DNA of 64,000 nucleotides from Hemicordylus capensis (Eukaryota; Chordata; Lepidosauria; Squamata; Cordylidae). The position numbers and the translations under genes are program-made. Position 1 is the first letter of the stretch; the number at the start of each line of letters is the position of its first letter. Below the pieces are notes generated by a model, which did not search any database, was not told where the DNA came from, and saw nothing but the letters and a program-made list of their open reading frames with translations. The DNA lies in contig NC_069658.1 of the NCBI RefSeq assembly GCF_027244095.1, forward strand, positions 360,456,687 to 360,520,686, read 5' to 3'. Positions 9,507-21,439 of the stretch are shown in pieces.

Positions 9507-10773
9507 GTTTTTAGGCTTGAATGACAGCTGGATCACTTTGTTGCTTTTAGAAGGTGCAACTATGCTTCTATAAGTCAAAACAGAAGATAAAAAGGTGTGA
9601 TGTTGTTATGCCCTTCTCCAGCTTCTTTGCAGATCTATAAAATCATGACACCCTATAATGAATTATGCAGGCAGAACTGCTATTCTAGAAAGAGGTAGTT
9701 TTACCATTGTTCCCTGGCTCCTGTTTCCCACCCCCCCTAAAGAGTCGTGAGAGCCTTTGATAATGAGGTCCTGATTTTCTTTGCTGAACACTTGGAAATC
9801 AATGAGATTTTATTTTATTTAGAAATTCTTGTTTGAAGTAATAGAACTGTATAACAGTCTCATTTCTCAGAACAGTTCTTGAAAATTACAGAATGTTCAG
9901 ATAAAAAGAAAGATTAATTGAAGAAAAATGCCTTTTCTTTTCATATAGAATCAACAGTGAAACAGGATAAACGGCTTTGGGATAATTTTATGAGAGGCGG
10001 TATATACATCTGACAATAAAATCAATTAGGGGGCTTTCAGCGATGTGTGGTCTTGAATATGTGGACCAAAATGATTTGGAGATAATGAAATCTTGGTTGT
10101 GTTCCTACATCTCATGCTATAGGATCAAAACTAGCCCTTGTTAGTGCCTAAGGAACCATTAGTTAAATTACTGAAAAAGAATGCATCCTTCTACTTATGC
10201 ACTTAGGCACAGCAACAGGGAAATACTGCATGAGAAACTCAGTTTAAAGCTGTAGCCAAATGATTTCCAGGGTGCCTCCAATCTGACAAAGTCCCCAGCT
10301 CTCAAAGTCACTTCAGTAATAACAATGGGGTTTTAATGGCTTTGTTTTATTGCTCACATGGGGATAAACCAGTCCTAAATCACAGAGCTTCTTAGGCTGA
10401 CAAACGAGCTGCCGTGTTTATTAATATCACAGGGCTTGCAATGTATAATACGCTAGAATTTAAAACCTGTTGAGAGGTTTACATAAGCTTTACAGATGTT
10501 TCCCAGTCATCCTGACTTGTAGGAAACCAAGTGTATGTAGCACCATATATTGGCTGCTGACAAGCAAGGGGTTTCATAGGCAAAACGGGAATGAAACAGT
10601 CAGTGATTGCATTTCAAGCTACTAAAAGCAGGCAGCCGCAGTGCTGTCACATTTTGTGCCAGTGAATGCAGCACATCTGAACATTTTAGAAGATCTCATT
10701 TTAAATCCAGATTTGTTTGCTTTTCACTTTCATGCACATTTTAAAGAGAATAAATCCACCCTAAAATATGGCA
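9507..10773. other. Mostly unique DNA
   Basis: AT-rich. A weak old LINE tail (GCTTTGGGATAATTTTATGA followed by GAGGCGGTATATACA) is visible at about 9970-10020. No exon recognised. Confidence 0.45.
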
Positions 10774-11007
10774 GCCACCTTATGGTGCAGTGGGAAAATG
10801 GCTTGACTACCAAGCCAGAGGTTGCCGGTTCGAATCCCTGCTGGTATGTTTCCCTCCAGACTATGGGGAACACCTATATTGGGCAGCAGCGATATAGGGA
10901 GATGCTGAAAGGCAATGGTAAACCCCTCCTGTATTCTACCAAAGCCATCCACAGGGCTCTGTGGTCACCAGGAGTCGACACTGACTCAACGGCACACTTT
11001 ACCTTTA
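10774..11007 (+). mobile_element. tRNA-derived SINE with GGCACACTTTACC tail
   Basis: The head TATGGTGCAGTGGGAAAATG and GCCGGTTCGAATCCC (B box) resemble a tRNA. The body has GGGCAGCAGCGATATAGG and GGCAATGGTAAACCCCTCCTG, and the 3' end is GTCGACACTGACTCAACGGC followed by ACACTTTACCTTT. The head differs from both Sauria and the Ala-headed SINE, so this is a third tRNA-derived family in the window. Only a head fragment is seen elsewhere (37258). Confidence 0.8.
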
Positions 11008-11324
11008 AAACATGACACTGCCATTAAGACACAGGATGGCAATTAAGAGAACCTGTAATACAAAATGCAACGTGCATGATGATTCCAGGATTGATGCCAC
11101 ATATTTGGTGTGCTGCTGGTAAAAGGAGCTCAGGACTCTGGGACTCTGCTAGCTTTTGAAGCATTAACTCACACTAACTCACTCACTCTTGCCGCTCTGA
11201 GCTGCTCCCCCCACCCCATACCTGGCTAGAGCTGAAAGTTGTGGCCAGGCTTATAGGCCATGCCAGTCCACAACATGGGGGTGACAGGAAGTATGAAGCA
11301 CTGCAGGCAACTTGACTGGGTTCA

Positions 11325-11470
11325 GAAATGTGAAACTGGAAAGACCACTGTCTGAAACCCTGGAGAATTCCTGTCAGTCTGTGTGGCCAAAAGTTCTGAA
11401 TCAGACCGCTGGCCTATCTAGTTTAGATGGACCAGTGGTCTGCTCCAGAACAAGGTAGCTTCATATGTCC
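11325..11470 (+). repeat. Old SINE body and tail
   Basis: Diverged copy of the shared body/tail: CCTGTCAGTCTGTG, GGACCAGTGGTCTG and AAGGTAGCTTCATATG. The Pol III head is not recognisable. Confidence 0.55.
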
Positions 11471-12338
11471 ATAATCTTGCTCCCCTGTGGCTTTTAGTTC
11501 CATCTATGTGAGTAAAAAGCAGCAGGCTTCACTGCGCACCCAAATCTCTACACCATCATGAATGGTACCCTCAGCAAACTGCTTGGTTCATGTATCCTCT
11601 AGTGCTAGACATGTCAGTGTTGACAGCAGAAGTACTTTATACTTCATATCTGGAAAATAAAAGCCGCTTAAAATGGCCCAGGGGGAGTAGTATTTTTATT
11701 TATTTATTTATTCTTTCATTCATTCTAAAAAAATGTATCCTACCAAGCAGCCTATACATGCTCTTTTGCAGATGAAGACTTCTGTTTTCTCAGATCACCA
11801 CCACATCCTTTCCTCAGGAACGATATGAATAATCTTCAGAGGACAGGATAATAAGCCGTGGGAAGGGAAGTATGCTGTGGCACATTCTTTTCTGGCCAAA
11901 TAAATAAATAAATAAATAAAACCCCAGATTGTAACAAGCATTACTATTAGTGACTCAAGGTTAGCAAAGCATTATCTGTTGTACTTGACATTAGGAAAAA
12001 TTATAGGTGGCACAAAAGCTGCTCCACAAATGCTAAACCCTATGAAATTAACCTTTGATTTTGCATGACAGCTCAGTGAGTTTATTTGTTCTTTCATGAC
12101 AGCTCACACTCCCTCCTACACTCCGTCTACGATTTCTTATGTCTTCATTTATAGGCTTCACTGGAGCAAGGTTGTTATGCCAACACAGGAGATTTACTTT
12201 TAAATTACTATTTTCCTGACCTTTTACAGTTTATACATGATGGTTAAAATAATTTGAATGGTAAGCAGCAAAGAATCCATGCTTTTTTATTTTGAAATAT
12301 TCCTGTATTCTGAGATATACTTTTGCAAATTGGGAGAT

Positions 12339-12373
<35 letters not shown>

Positions 12374-12939
12374 ACACACGCATGTGCGCATGTGTGCTTA
12401 ATTCCTTTCAGGAATCTTGTTACAGTCATGCTTGAGAGTGAGAGTATTGCACCCTTAGCCTTTAGTAACTGGGTACTTCAGATACATTTCCCCAAACATC
12501 CTTAGCTATTGTGAGGTATTGACACTTTCTTTTGATCCATGAAATGAGAGATTATCACAATGAGGCTGCACTTCTAAACACACTTACTAGGGAGTAAACT
12601 GTAATTGAGACAATGGGGCTTTCTCCCAAGTAGACATACATAGGATTTCACTGTGAATTTATCATTGATCTCACTCTCAGAAAACCTCTGAATAGCTTTT
12701 AATTAAATTGTCAGAATCTCTGTGTCCAAAGGTTCCATTAGATCTTTGTGCACTAACAAAAAGTGGTTAATTCTCCATTTTGGAGTGTTTTGATGGAAAG
12801 AAAAATCAAACATTTTGAAGTTTTTTTAAAAAAAGTTTAGAGCTTTGAAGCCTGTTGGCACCCAAAATAGATTGTTTAAAAGTGCCCCCCTCAATTTCTT
12901 CCTGTTACATTGTTTTAATAATAATAGGGTAAGATATAC
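11471..12939. other. No gene; simple repeats
   Basis: Contains TTTA repeats near 11697-11720, AAAT repeats near 11898-11920 and the GT/GC tract at 12346-12397. No exon recognised. Confidence 0.45.
12346..12397. repeat. Alternating purine-pyrimidine tract, Z-DNA type
   Basis: A (GT)n run passes through GCGCGC into CACACACGC and then ATGTGCGCATGTGTGC. All 52 bases alternate purine and pyrimidine without a break. Confidence 0.9.
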
Positions 12940-14400
12940 CAATTATGTAGTTTATTTATTTGTTTGTTCAATTTTTATACCTCCATTCATAAGATATCCT
13001 AAGGTGGTTTACAAAAGATAAAATACAGTTAAACTCCATTTTTTTTTAAAAAAAATCACATTTAAAACCTTAAAATCAGTTAAAAATAAAAACTGTAAAG
13101 CACCAAAAAGCAAAAAGCAAATACCCCCCCACCCGCAAACCACCCCATTAAAAAGACAAACAGAAGCAGGAAAGCTGAGAGATAGGGCAGCCCCTGAAGG
13201 GTAAAAGCCTGAACAAATAAAAAAGTCTTTAGTTGTTTTTTTAAAAGCAGCCACAGATGTCAAAGAGTGGCCATTCACTGGGAGAGCATTTTAGAGTCTG
13301 TGGCCAACAACAGAGAAGGCCCTGTCCCACATGCACAGCAACTTAGCTTATCTCATCATTGGCACACAGAGCAAAGACCCCTCTGATAACCTGGTTGAGT
13401 GGGCAGAAACCCTTGGGAGCAGGTGGTCCTTCAGGTATCCAGGGCCCAAACTGTTTAGGGCTTTAAAGATAATGAACAGCACCCTGAATTCGATCTGGAA
13501 ACAGATTGGCAGCCAGTGCAGTTCTTTCAAAATAGGTGTGAACTCTGAGTGAGTAGTTCCAGAAAGTACCCTGAGTTTCTAAATATTCTTCAAGGGCAGC
13601 CCCACATAAATTGTATTGCAGTAACCCAGAGGCCAAGGAGTTGAGCAGAGGTCCCCCAGCACCACCTTCTGGAACCTTCTGGAACCTCTCCCCAAGAAAA
13701 GTTTGGAACGACTCCAATGCATCACCCCCAATCTCTATATCTGAGAGGCAGTGCAGAAAGATAGAATGGTCGATGGTATTGAATGCCACTGAGAGGTCCA
13801 GCAGAACCAACAAGGATGCATTCCCCATGTCTAGTTCCTGGCGTAAGTCATTCACCAGGGTGACCAAGGCAATTTCAATCTTAAACCCAGGGTGAAAGCT
13901 GGATTGAAAAGGGTCTAGATAATACATATCACCCAAGACCCTTTGCAGCTGCACAGATACCACATGCTCTATCACCTTGCTTAAAAAGGGAAGATTTGAA
14001 ACAGGCTGATCGTTATCAAGGTTGGTGGAATTAAGGGAAGGCTTTTAAAATAGTGGTCTTACCACCATCTGCTTGAGGCCCGATGGTATCTTACCCTCCC
14101 TTAATGAAGCATTAATAATTGGCTCCAGCCACCTACCTTTCCATCCCTGGCAGATTTAGCTAGCCATGAAAGGCAAGGGTCCAGAGAATATGCTGTTGCC
14201 TGCATACTGCCTAGGATCTAGTCCACTTCCTCAGACTGCACTAATGGAAAAGATTCTATCAAAATTGGACGACATGTTTGCCAAGGCATGTCTCCTGGAA
14301 GTGCCAAAATCCTGGAGTTCAAATCAGTACAAATGTGAGCGATTTTATCTGCAAAATGACAAACTGGTCACAGCGGGCTGCTGATGGTTCTTCCCCATCA
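12940..14400 (-). mobile_element. L2-type LINE, antisense, RT fragment and 3' UTR
   Basis: On the minus strand, HVVSVQLQRVLGDMYYLDPF, FHPGFKIEIALVTLVNDLRQ, LLVLLDLSVAFNTIDHSIFL and IGGDALESFQTFLGERFQKV match the reverse transcriptase of the L2 at 3643-7225. The sequence then skips the YADD region and joins the last part, IEFRVLFIIFKALNSLGPGYL, so an internal part is deleted. The 3' UTR runs to about 12945. Same family and orientation as the first L2. Confidence 0.82.
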
Positions 14401-14536
14401 TATGGGGGCCTTTCATAAGTTATGAACAGACACAAGAATAGGAGACACCTTCATATTAAAAATAGGGTCAGATACTTCAGATGTGCAAAATACAGTAAGG
14501 AGCTAGGAATATATAATTCAATCTATACATTAGTGG

Positions 14537-15402
14537 CTGACATTCTCCACAACATGATGTGCACCTTGAACTATAATTAAGGAGGTGGGCTGATGGGAAG
14601 GCAGGAGCCTACCTGCCTTGCCCCTGATGATCAGTTGCCCATCAGGGCTCTGCTGCCCATGCGCCCACATGAGCAGCACAATGACAAGCTGTGGGAGAGG
14701 GGGAAAGCAAGATGGGGCAGCCAGGCATTTCACAATGCACTGTGCAAGCAGCACGGTGCATTGGGGAACTTCTGCCCTGCCTGGCCGCTCTTTCCCCCCA
14801 TCATAAATAAGACTGCTGGCAGCCCAGGAGCAGCTGCTGGTAGCACAATGACTCAGATGACCAGAGAGTGAGGTAGCTTATCCTCCACTTTAAACCTGGG
14901 TACCTGTTCCAGGCTACCTTGGGGAGGAGCGGCGGGATTGGGACTGATCCTAGGCCCCAGACGACCAGCCCTGCCTTGGCTAGCCCAGGGGTGGAGGGAG
15001 GCCAGCGATTGCCCGGGTCCAGCCCACCTCCGTGGCACCCTAGCCCTGCCCCCTGCATCTGGCATCGGAAGCTAAGCCCCACCCCCTGCATCTGATATCA
15101 GATGCAGGGGACAGGGCTTGCTTGCAAATGGGGCCATGCCGTCAAATGTGGCCCCATTTGCAAGCATTGACAGTGCGGCCAGGAGCAACTATCCCTGCCT
15201 TTAGAGCTGCTCTGGCTGCGCTGTGAACACAGTGCTGGCTGGAGATTTTGCTTGCAAACAGGGTCTGACATCAGATGCAGGGGGCATGGCTGGGGCATGC
15301 TGAGGAGTGGTGGCCCGGGTTCATGGAACCTGTTCGCTCAATGGTGGCTCTGCCCCTGGGCTAGCCCTGTCCTACAAAGGTAGGGCTGGTTGTGAGAATG
15401 GG
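14537..15402. mobile_element. Multi-hairpin DNA element carrying a hAT MITE
   Basis: The interior resembles the 2600 copy: AAGGAGGTGGGCTG, GGCAGGAGCC, the pair CACAATGCACTGTG / CACGGTGCATTG near 14735-14765, and a right end GGCTGGTTGTGAGAATGGGC. The left end near 14537 is degraded (ACATTCTCCACAAC). It is enlarged by the hAT insertion at 14986-15358. Confidence 0.6.
14986..15358 (-). mobile_element. hAT-type MITE, 373 bp, perfect 8-bp TSD
   Basis: The ends are CAGGGGTGGAG and the complement of CAGGGGCAGAG. GGCTAGCC flanks it on both sides (14978-14985 and 15359-15366), a perfect 8-bp target duplication typical of hAT. The interior has repeated GACATCAGATGCAGGGGG- and TTGCAAGCAAG-type motifs in both orientations. 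It is the same family as 38316-38691, which lies in the opposite orientation. Confidence 0.92.
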
Positions 15403-15653
15403 CTCAATGTTTGCGCAGCAGCAGAACAGCGCTGCAGTGCTAATTGAAAGCATTGTGCAAATATGGTTTCCAATAGCCATCAATTGTCCATTATTTCCAA
15501 TAGCCAACAATTGTGCAAGTATATTTGTGAAATTCTTGTGATTAGTACAAAACTGTCTTGAAAAATTTAACAAATCGTTAGGGCCAGATAGCATCCACCC
15601 AAGAGTTCTTTAACTCAAATGTTAAATTGCTGAGCTCCTACAAAGGTATGTCC

Positions 15654-16375
15654 TGTTGGGGTTTGTGATTATTTTAGCAAAGTCCAAGGAAGCTACCACT
15701 CCAGTTACAGAGTGCAGAGATTAGTTGTTGCAGCTATTTAGAGTAAAATGCATGGAGATCGCTGTAGAGTCTAAACTAAATTGTTTTATTGGCAAACTAC
15801 ATTTGAGATAGGAAAGACTATCCTATCTATCAGCTACATAATGAATAGGTAGGGAGAGAGGGAGAGAGATGTTTCCATCTTCTCTCTAGGTGGAAAGGAA
15901 GAGGACTGACTCACTACAGGAAGCACCTGAAAGGAGAGGAGAGCTGGTCTTGTGGTAGCAAGCATGACTTGTCCCCTTAGCTAAGCAGGGTCCATCCTGG
16001 TTGCATATGAATGGGAGACTAGAAGTGTGAGCACTGCAAGATATTCCCCTCAGGGGATGGAGCCACTCTGGGAAGAGCAAAAGGTTTCAAGTTCCCCCCC
16101 TGGCTTCTCCAAGATAGGGCTGAGAGAGATTCCTGCCTGCAACCTTGGAGAAGCCACTGCCAGTCTGTGAAGACAATACTGAGCTAGATAGACCAATGGT
16201 CTGACTCAGTATATGGCAGCTTCCTATGTTCCTATGTCAAAGCAGGAGTCATAGAGTAGAGGCAAGCAGGGTTAAGTAAGGAGACCCTCACTAGCTACCT
16301 CTACTCCCAATGCCCCTAGTGGTAATTAGGATAGTTAGTGCAAAAGGTTGATGCACTGGAACTCCATCTCCAACA
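15654..16375 (-). mobile_element. Solo LTR (fossil) carrying a 5S SINE
   Basis: The termini are TGTTGGGG and CTCCAACA, flanked by GTCC at 15650-15653 and 16376-16379 (4-bp target duplication). Without the SINE it is about 420 bp. On the minus strand an AATAAA lies mid-element. Related to the LTR at 4680. No internal region, so probably a solo LTR. It splits the CR1. Confidence 0.72.
15933..16236 (+). mobile_element. 5S-rRNA-headed SINE, complete
   Basis: Head GAGAGCTGGTCTTGTGGTAG; 5S-like AGCTAAGCAGGGTC and GAATGGGAGACT; body TTCAAGTTCCCCCCCTGG; and tail TGACTCAGTATATGGCAGC, TTCCTATGTTCCTATG. It lies inside the LTR at 15654-16375. Confidence 0.9.
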
Positions 16376-17710
16376 GTCCCCACAATCAGGCTCTCTACCA
16401 GAGGACTGGAAAATACCCAATGTACTGTAACAATGATTTTCAAAAAGGGATCCTAGGGGATCTGGGAAATTTCAGTCCGGTTAGCTTAACTTCTGTTCTG
16501 GGTAAATTGATGGAAAACATACTTAAGAATAAAATTGTTTAACATATAGAAGAACAGGGCTTACTGAAGGAGAACCAGCATGGCTTCTGCAAAGGTAAAT
16601 TTTGCCTCATCAGCGTTTTGGATTTCTTTGAGTGTTAACAGTCATGTGGATACAGCTGATCCTGTTGACACAGTATACCTGGATTCCAAAAAGCTTTTGC
16701 CAAAGTTCCTCATCAATGGCTCTTGGGCAAATACAGCAGTCATAGGATAAGGGAATGCATTCATATGTGCATTGGTAAGTGGTTGAAGGACAGGAAACAG
16801 AGGTGTTATTGGAACTGCAGTGTATAGGAACAAATGGACAGTTCTCACAATGGAGAGAAGTAAGGTCCCTCTGGGATCTATACTGGAACCAGTGCTTTTT
16901 AATGATCTAGAAGTTGGGGCATGCAGCTAGGTGGCCAGATTTGCTGATGCCAATAAACTATTTAGCATAGTGAAATCCAAAATGGATTGTGAGGAGCTTC
17001 TAAAGGATCTCTCCAAACTGGAATAATAGTAACTAAATCACCATTCAAAAGCTGGCCTGGATCAAAGAATGGGTTAACTAAAAACACCGCAATCAACAAA
17101 ATGGCAAATACAATTCATTATAAGTATAAAGTGTTGCACACTGAGGTAAAAAACAAACAAACCCAACTTGACAATTACACTGATGGGGTTTGAGCTGTCA
17201 GTGAGAGGGAGAGGGATCTTGAGGTTGTAGTGGACAGCTCATGGAAAGTGTTGACTCAGTATGCAGGAGCAGTGAAAAAGGCAAACTCCATGCTTGGGAT
17301 CATTAGGAAGGGCATTGAAAATAAATCTGCTAATATCATAATTCCCTATGGTTTGTCTGCATTTGGAGTACTGTGTACAGTTCAGGTAACTGTATCTCAA
17401 CAGGGACATTGTAGAACTGGAGAATGTGCAGAAGAGGGCAACCAAGATGATCACGGTCCTAGAGCACCTTCCTTATGAGGTAAGGCTACAACAACTGGGA
17501 TGTTTTGGTTTAGGAAAAAGATGACTAAGGGGAGACATGATAGAGGTGTATAAACTGTCCTCCCTCTCTCACAATGCTAGAACGAGGGGTCATCCCATGA
17601 AGTTTCATCCCATGAAACTGAATGCCAGGAAATTTAGGACTGCAAAAAGGAAGCACTCTTCACACAGCACATAATTATTCTATGGAATTCTCTGCCACGG
17701 GATGTGGTGG

Positions 17711-19372
17711 AACATAGGAACATAGGATGCTGCCTTATACCAAGTCAGACCTTTGGTCCATCTAGTTCAGTATTGTCTGCACAAGACTGGCAGTGGCTTC
17801 TCTGAGGTTACAGGCAGGAATCTCTCTCAGCCCTATATTGTCTATCTTGCCATGTACCAGAAAGCAGTTTACATCCGAACTTACCTGATACCCCCGGTGC
17901 ATAACCTGGCGGTAGTCTATCCTTCCCCCGCTCAATTTCCTTCGGAGAGCTGAAAGCCAGATCTTCCATCTAGTATGGCACACAGTGTCCTTCCCTTTGG
18001 CCTGTGCGGTAGCATTTAAGGAGGTTGAGTGGGGAGGCCTAGCCCTACCTACCCTGCAACCGTATTTTGTAACTGAATTCATGTCCTACAATTTTGGAAA
18101 CTGTATTTTCGTGAATGTCGATAATATGTCCAACCTCCTGCAAAAAACCTGGGTCTCGCTTTTCGCTCTGCATTGGTGCAAGTCAGCATGGGGCATAGCA
18201 TGGTGGGGGAAAGGATCTTTCAATGGTCATATCACACAAGTATTAAAAAGAGAACACCTGGTCTACTTGAGAGATTTGTTATTCACACTTTAAAAATGGA
18301 AGGTTGAACCAGATCTATTTAAAGGATCCTCCTCAGTTCAGCAGCTAAGGAAAACAATTTATGGAGAGATTCTAGAAGTGGGTTTTTTAAAACCTGATTT
18401 AGAACGTAAATGCTACAAACACCACACTTCACAGTACTTGTTGCAACCCGATCACCCTATCGCTCTCTTTAAGGAGAAAAAAGTCCCTTTCCATTTATGG
18501 GAAACAAGGTGGTGCTTATACCATCAAGTACTACCACTTAATGCGGCTAAGCCATGGCTCCCAGAGGACCAGCAAGAGTGCCTTAAAATCACCTGCAAAC
18601 AGAAAGCTAGTGAGCTAGGCAAAACATTCAGGGAAACCCATTCACATTTCTTAAAAGAGTGTGTGGTAGCCAAAAGAGTTTGGCAGGGCATAAGCAAGCT
18701 GTTAGAGTGGCCTGATTTGGAAAAACAGACTTGGGAAGAACTAACCTCGGGTTTGAGCAATAGAACCTCTTTTTGAGGTCCCAGAAAGAAACCTTCAAGG
18801 AAACGGGACGGAACGGGTGCCCTCAGACTAGGGAATTGGAACGATCCCCTTCTCGTAATCAGGTTAGTAAACCTGTATGTCATTTATGCTATGCTCCTGC
18901 ATAGGAATAGGGAGGGAAAATGTGACCAAGAGGTTCATGTGGATGAGACAGTAAATCTCTTCTGGAAAGGTTTGTATGGTTATGTGTAAAAAGAAAAGTG
19001 TATCTCTTCTAAACAGCAATGGGACAATTTATGGAAATGGGTGTTGGACGTAACACCCCCAATTACCTGATGTGCCTTGTAATCCCCCATCCCCGAGTTA
19101 CAGTACTATCTGCATATACTTCACAACCTTGTGGGTTTCCAAATCCTTGTGTGTAAATCTTTGTAGATATATGATGTACAAACAACCACTTTGTATATAA
19201 TTGTGCTTTGGCAACGTACTGTATGCTTTGGTAGTTTGTTGGTTCAATAAAAAAATCTTGTCCTATTTAAAAAATAAATAAATAATCTTATCCTATATTG
19301 TCTATCTCAGTCCTAAATTGGAGATGCCAGGGAGGGAACTTGGAATCTTTTGCATGCAAGCCACTAATGGTG
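17711..19372 (-). mobile_element. tRNA-Ala-type SINE, antisense, split by a LINE
   Basis: The left part, 17711-17847, is the SINE tail and body in reverse (AACATAGGATGCTGCCTTAT, GTCAGACCTTTGGTCCATCT). The right part, 19292-19372, continues with GGAGATGCCAGGGAGGGAAC and TTTTGCATGCAAG. The gap holds the LINE at 17848-19291. The tRNA head is truncated at the CR1 junction. Confidence 0.78.
17848..19291 (+). mobile_element. Tx1/L1-like LINE, 5'-truncated, with 16-bp TSD
   Basis: CCTATATTGTCTATCT occurs at 17832-17847 and again at 19292-19307, a 16-bp target duplication. Inside are frames with VEWGGLALPTLQPYFV (C-terminal motif of L1-clade ORF2) and, further on, KTFRETHSHFLKECVVAKRVW, an ETxHxFLxEC-type zinc-binding motif as in Tx1 elements. 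The 3' end has TTCAATAAAAAAATC and an A-rich AAATAAATAAAT tail. Several breaks; about 1.44 kb remains of an element several kb long. Confidence 0.78.
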
Positions 19373-19657
19373 GCTACTAGCTTGATGACCACTAGCTTGG
19401 ATGGCTTTAAAATGGGATTAGACAAATTCATGGAGGGCAGGTCTATCAATGACTACTAGTCTGATGGCTACTGATCACCTCCAGCCTTAGAGGCAAGATA
19501 CCTGTAAATACCACTTGCAGGGGAGCAACAGCAGGAGAGAAGGCATGCCTTCATCTCTTGCCTGTGGGCTTTGCAGAGGCATCTGGTGGACCACTGTGAG
19601 AAACAGGATGCTGGACTAGATGGGCCCTGAGCCTGATTCAGCAGGGCTCATCTTATG

Positions 19658-19913
19658 TAGTGCTCTTGCCCAGTTGCACGAACAGTACATTGCAAGGCGC
19701 ACGTAATATTGAGCAGTATGTCAGTCATTGTGCATAAGTTCAATAAATAACTATGAAGCAGAATTTTAATGGGTGTTTACAAAATTTACGGGATGGACAT
19801 TAAAATTCTGAAACTAAAAGGGCCATGAATCAAGTGGATAAGAAAAAAAAGACTGAGACACGATTAATGCCTGTGAGACTATTACTCCAGAGCAAGAGAA
19901 GATGACTCCCACT
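19658..19913. other. Nothing recognised
   Basis: Short spacer between the CR1 end and a MITE. Confidence 0.4.
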
Positions 19914-20049
19914 CAGTGTATGCTCTTACAGAGATTCCCAGATGTTGTTGACTCCAACTCCCATAATTCCCAGGCAAAAGCCATTGCAGCTGGGGATTCT
20001 GTGAGTAGTAGTCAACAACATCTGGGAATCCCTGTTAGAGGGAACACTG
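19914..20049. mobile_element. hAT-type MITE, 136 bp, perfect 8-bp TSD
   Basis: Ends CAGTGTATGCTC and GAGGGAACACTG; inverted arms with TTCCCAGATGTTGTTGACT and its complement near 20013-20032. CTCCCACT flanks it on both sides (19906-19913 and 20050-20057). A diverged copy lies at 48303. Confidence 0.92.
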
Positions 20050-20071
20050 CTCCCACTATTTTATACTTAGA

Positions 20072-20525
20072 GAGGCTATTCACATGCATGTGTGAAACTG
20101 GATGAAGGGAACCCAGCCCGGTTTTGCATGCGCATATGAACTGCTGGGATCGGGCCTGATTCCAGCAGTACCACAGCGACAAACCCACCTACTGAGCCTC
20201 CCTTCTAAATGGGGTTAGGAGAGTGAGCGCTCTCCTAACCCTGTTTATTTGATAGTGTGCCTCGCAATGACTCGTGGAGGCAGACTCGGCAGGGTGGGAA
20301 TCCCCACTCGCATGGTTCATTATTGGAGCTCGGGGGTGTGTGTGTGTGTGACACAGGGCAGCGTGTCCTGGACCCCAAACCTTGGAGCTATCGGCAGGAG
20401 CTGGTGCTCATCTGGGTGGGTGACCTGCCCATCCAGAGAACAATAGTTTGCGGGGAGGTAAGTGCTTTCAGGCTTCCTCCCTACAAAATGGGTAGCCCTT
20501 TCTCACTGCACGTGAGGAATGGCTC
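20072..20525. mobile_element. Multi-hairpin DNA element
   Basis: The left end GAGGCTATTCACATGCATGT faces the complement of GAGCCATTCCTCACGTGC at the right. A terminal hairpin with AACCCAGCCCGGTTTTGC is followed by GGGTTAGGAGAG / CTCTCCTAACCC at about 20213-20243, with loop TGAGCG, and an AGGTAAGTGCTTTCAGGC segment shared with 58478-58666. No protein. Confidence 0.65.
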
Positions 20526-20623
20526 AGAGTCACAGAACATTCTGTTCAGCACAGGAGTAGCAATATTTTCAGACTTTTATCTTCATGCACAGCTGTCCAA
20601 TACTGTAGCAAGACTGTCCTTAG

Positions 20624-20681
<58 letters not shown>

Positions 20682-21439
20682 CTTCCCCATGTGCTATTTG
20701 TGCTTGTGTTTTTCAAAGAGCAGCCCATCCGTGCCACACAACAAATCACTTCTGAAACCCAAGGGTTGCCAAAAGCAGGTTGTGATATGGTATGACAATC
20801 TGCTCAAAGAAAAAGAGTAAAGAATTCCAATGGTCATGCCTCAGCCCTGGAGGATTCCTTTGGAATATTTCTAAATTTCATATTCAAGTACAGTATATTG
20901 CTTCAGTTACCATCCAGAGCAACTCCGAGAGGGAAAGAAGGAAATTAATTTGCAATTGCTGTGGTTGTCTTTATTCAGAGGAGTCAAACATTCTGACACA
21001 ACAATTCAACCCTGGCATTTGGGTCAAGAAGCCACATTGTTGTTGCTGCTGCCTGAAGGACCAGCTCTGTTTTTAGGAGGCGTCCAAAGAATCTCTTTCA
21101 TCCTTTTTCCATATGGGAAAAAGGGAAGGCTAGAGATGCTTTTCCTTTTACACACACTCACTCTCACCCCACACCCCCAACTTTTAGGACAAAATCTTCA
21201 CAAAATGGTTTAAAAAAATAAAATATATATATAAAAACAGGAACTGCAGAGTAACAGTGGTAAAAGCAATAAAAACAGACAACTACAATAAGCAGAAGGA
21301 AAAAAACAATTTAAATCAGCATAAAAGCAGAATTTAAACCACAGCATTAAAAAATCCAAGAAAACCAGACAGTTAAAAGCAATCAGAGGTGTGACAGAAT
21401 AAGATTGTCTTCATGTCCATCTCAAAAGCAGAGAGTGTC
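20526..21439. other. No gene; CA microsatellite
   Basis: Contains the (CA)n at 20624-20679 and A-rich DNA at 21210-21400. The open frame across the microsatellite is only a repeat of HTHT codons. Confidence 0.5.
20624..20679. repeat. (CA)n microsatellite
   Basis: About 28 uninterrupted CA units. Confidence 0.97.

Larger units (their letters stand above)
15545..19657 (+). mobile_element. CR1-type LINE, heavily nested
   Basis: Sense CR1 pieces: 15545-15653 (LGPDSIHPRVL-like), 16376-17710 (reverse transcriptase region with GDLGNFSPVSLTSVLGKLME and VPLGSILEPVLFND, then DSSWKVLTQYAGAVKKANSM and GIIRKGIENKS) and 19373-19657 (3' UTR with ATGGCTTTAAAATGGGATTA, then ACAGGATGCTGGACTAGATG and GGGCTCATCTTATG). 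The frame is broken repeatedly. Insertions: LTR 15654-16375 (itself holding a 5S SINE) and SINE 17711-19372 (itself holding a Tx1/L1-like LINE). Confidence 0.87.

Noticed and set aside
20257-20820. 187-codon frame crossing the CA microsatellite
   Set aside because: The frame is held open by the dinucleotide repeat and by transposon sequence; no domain is visible.
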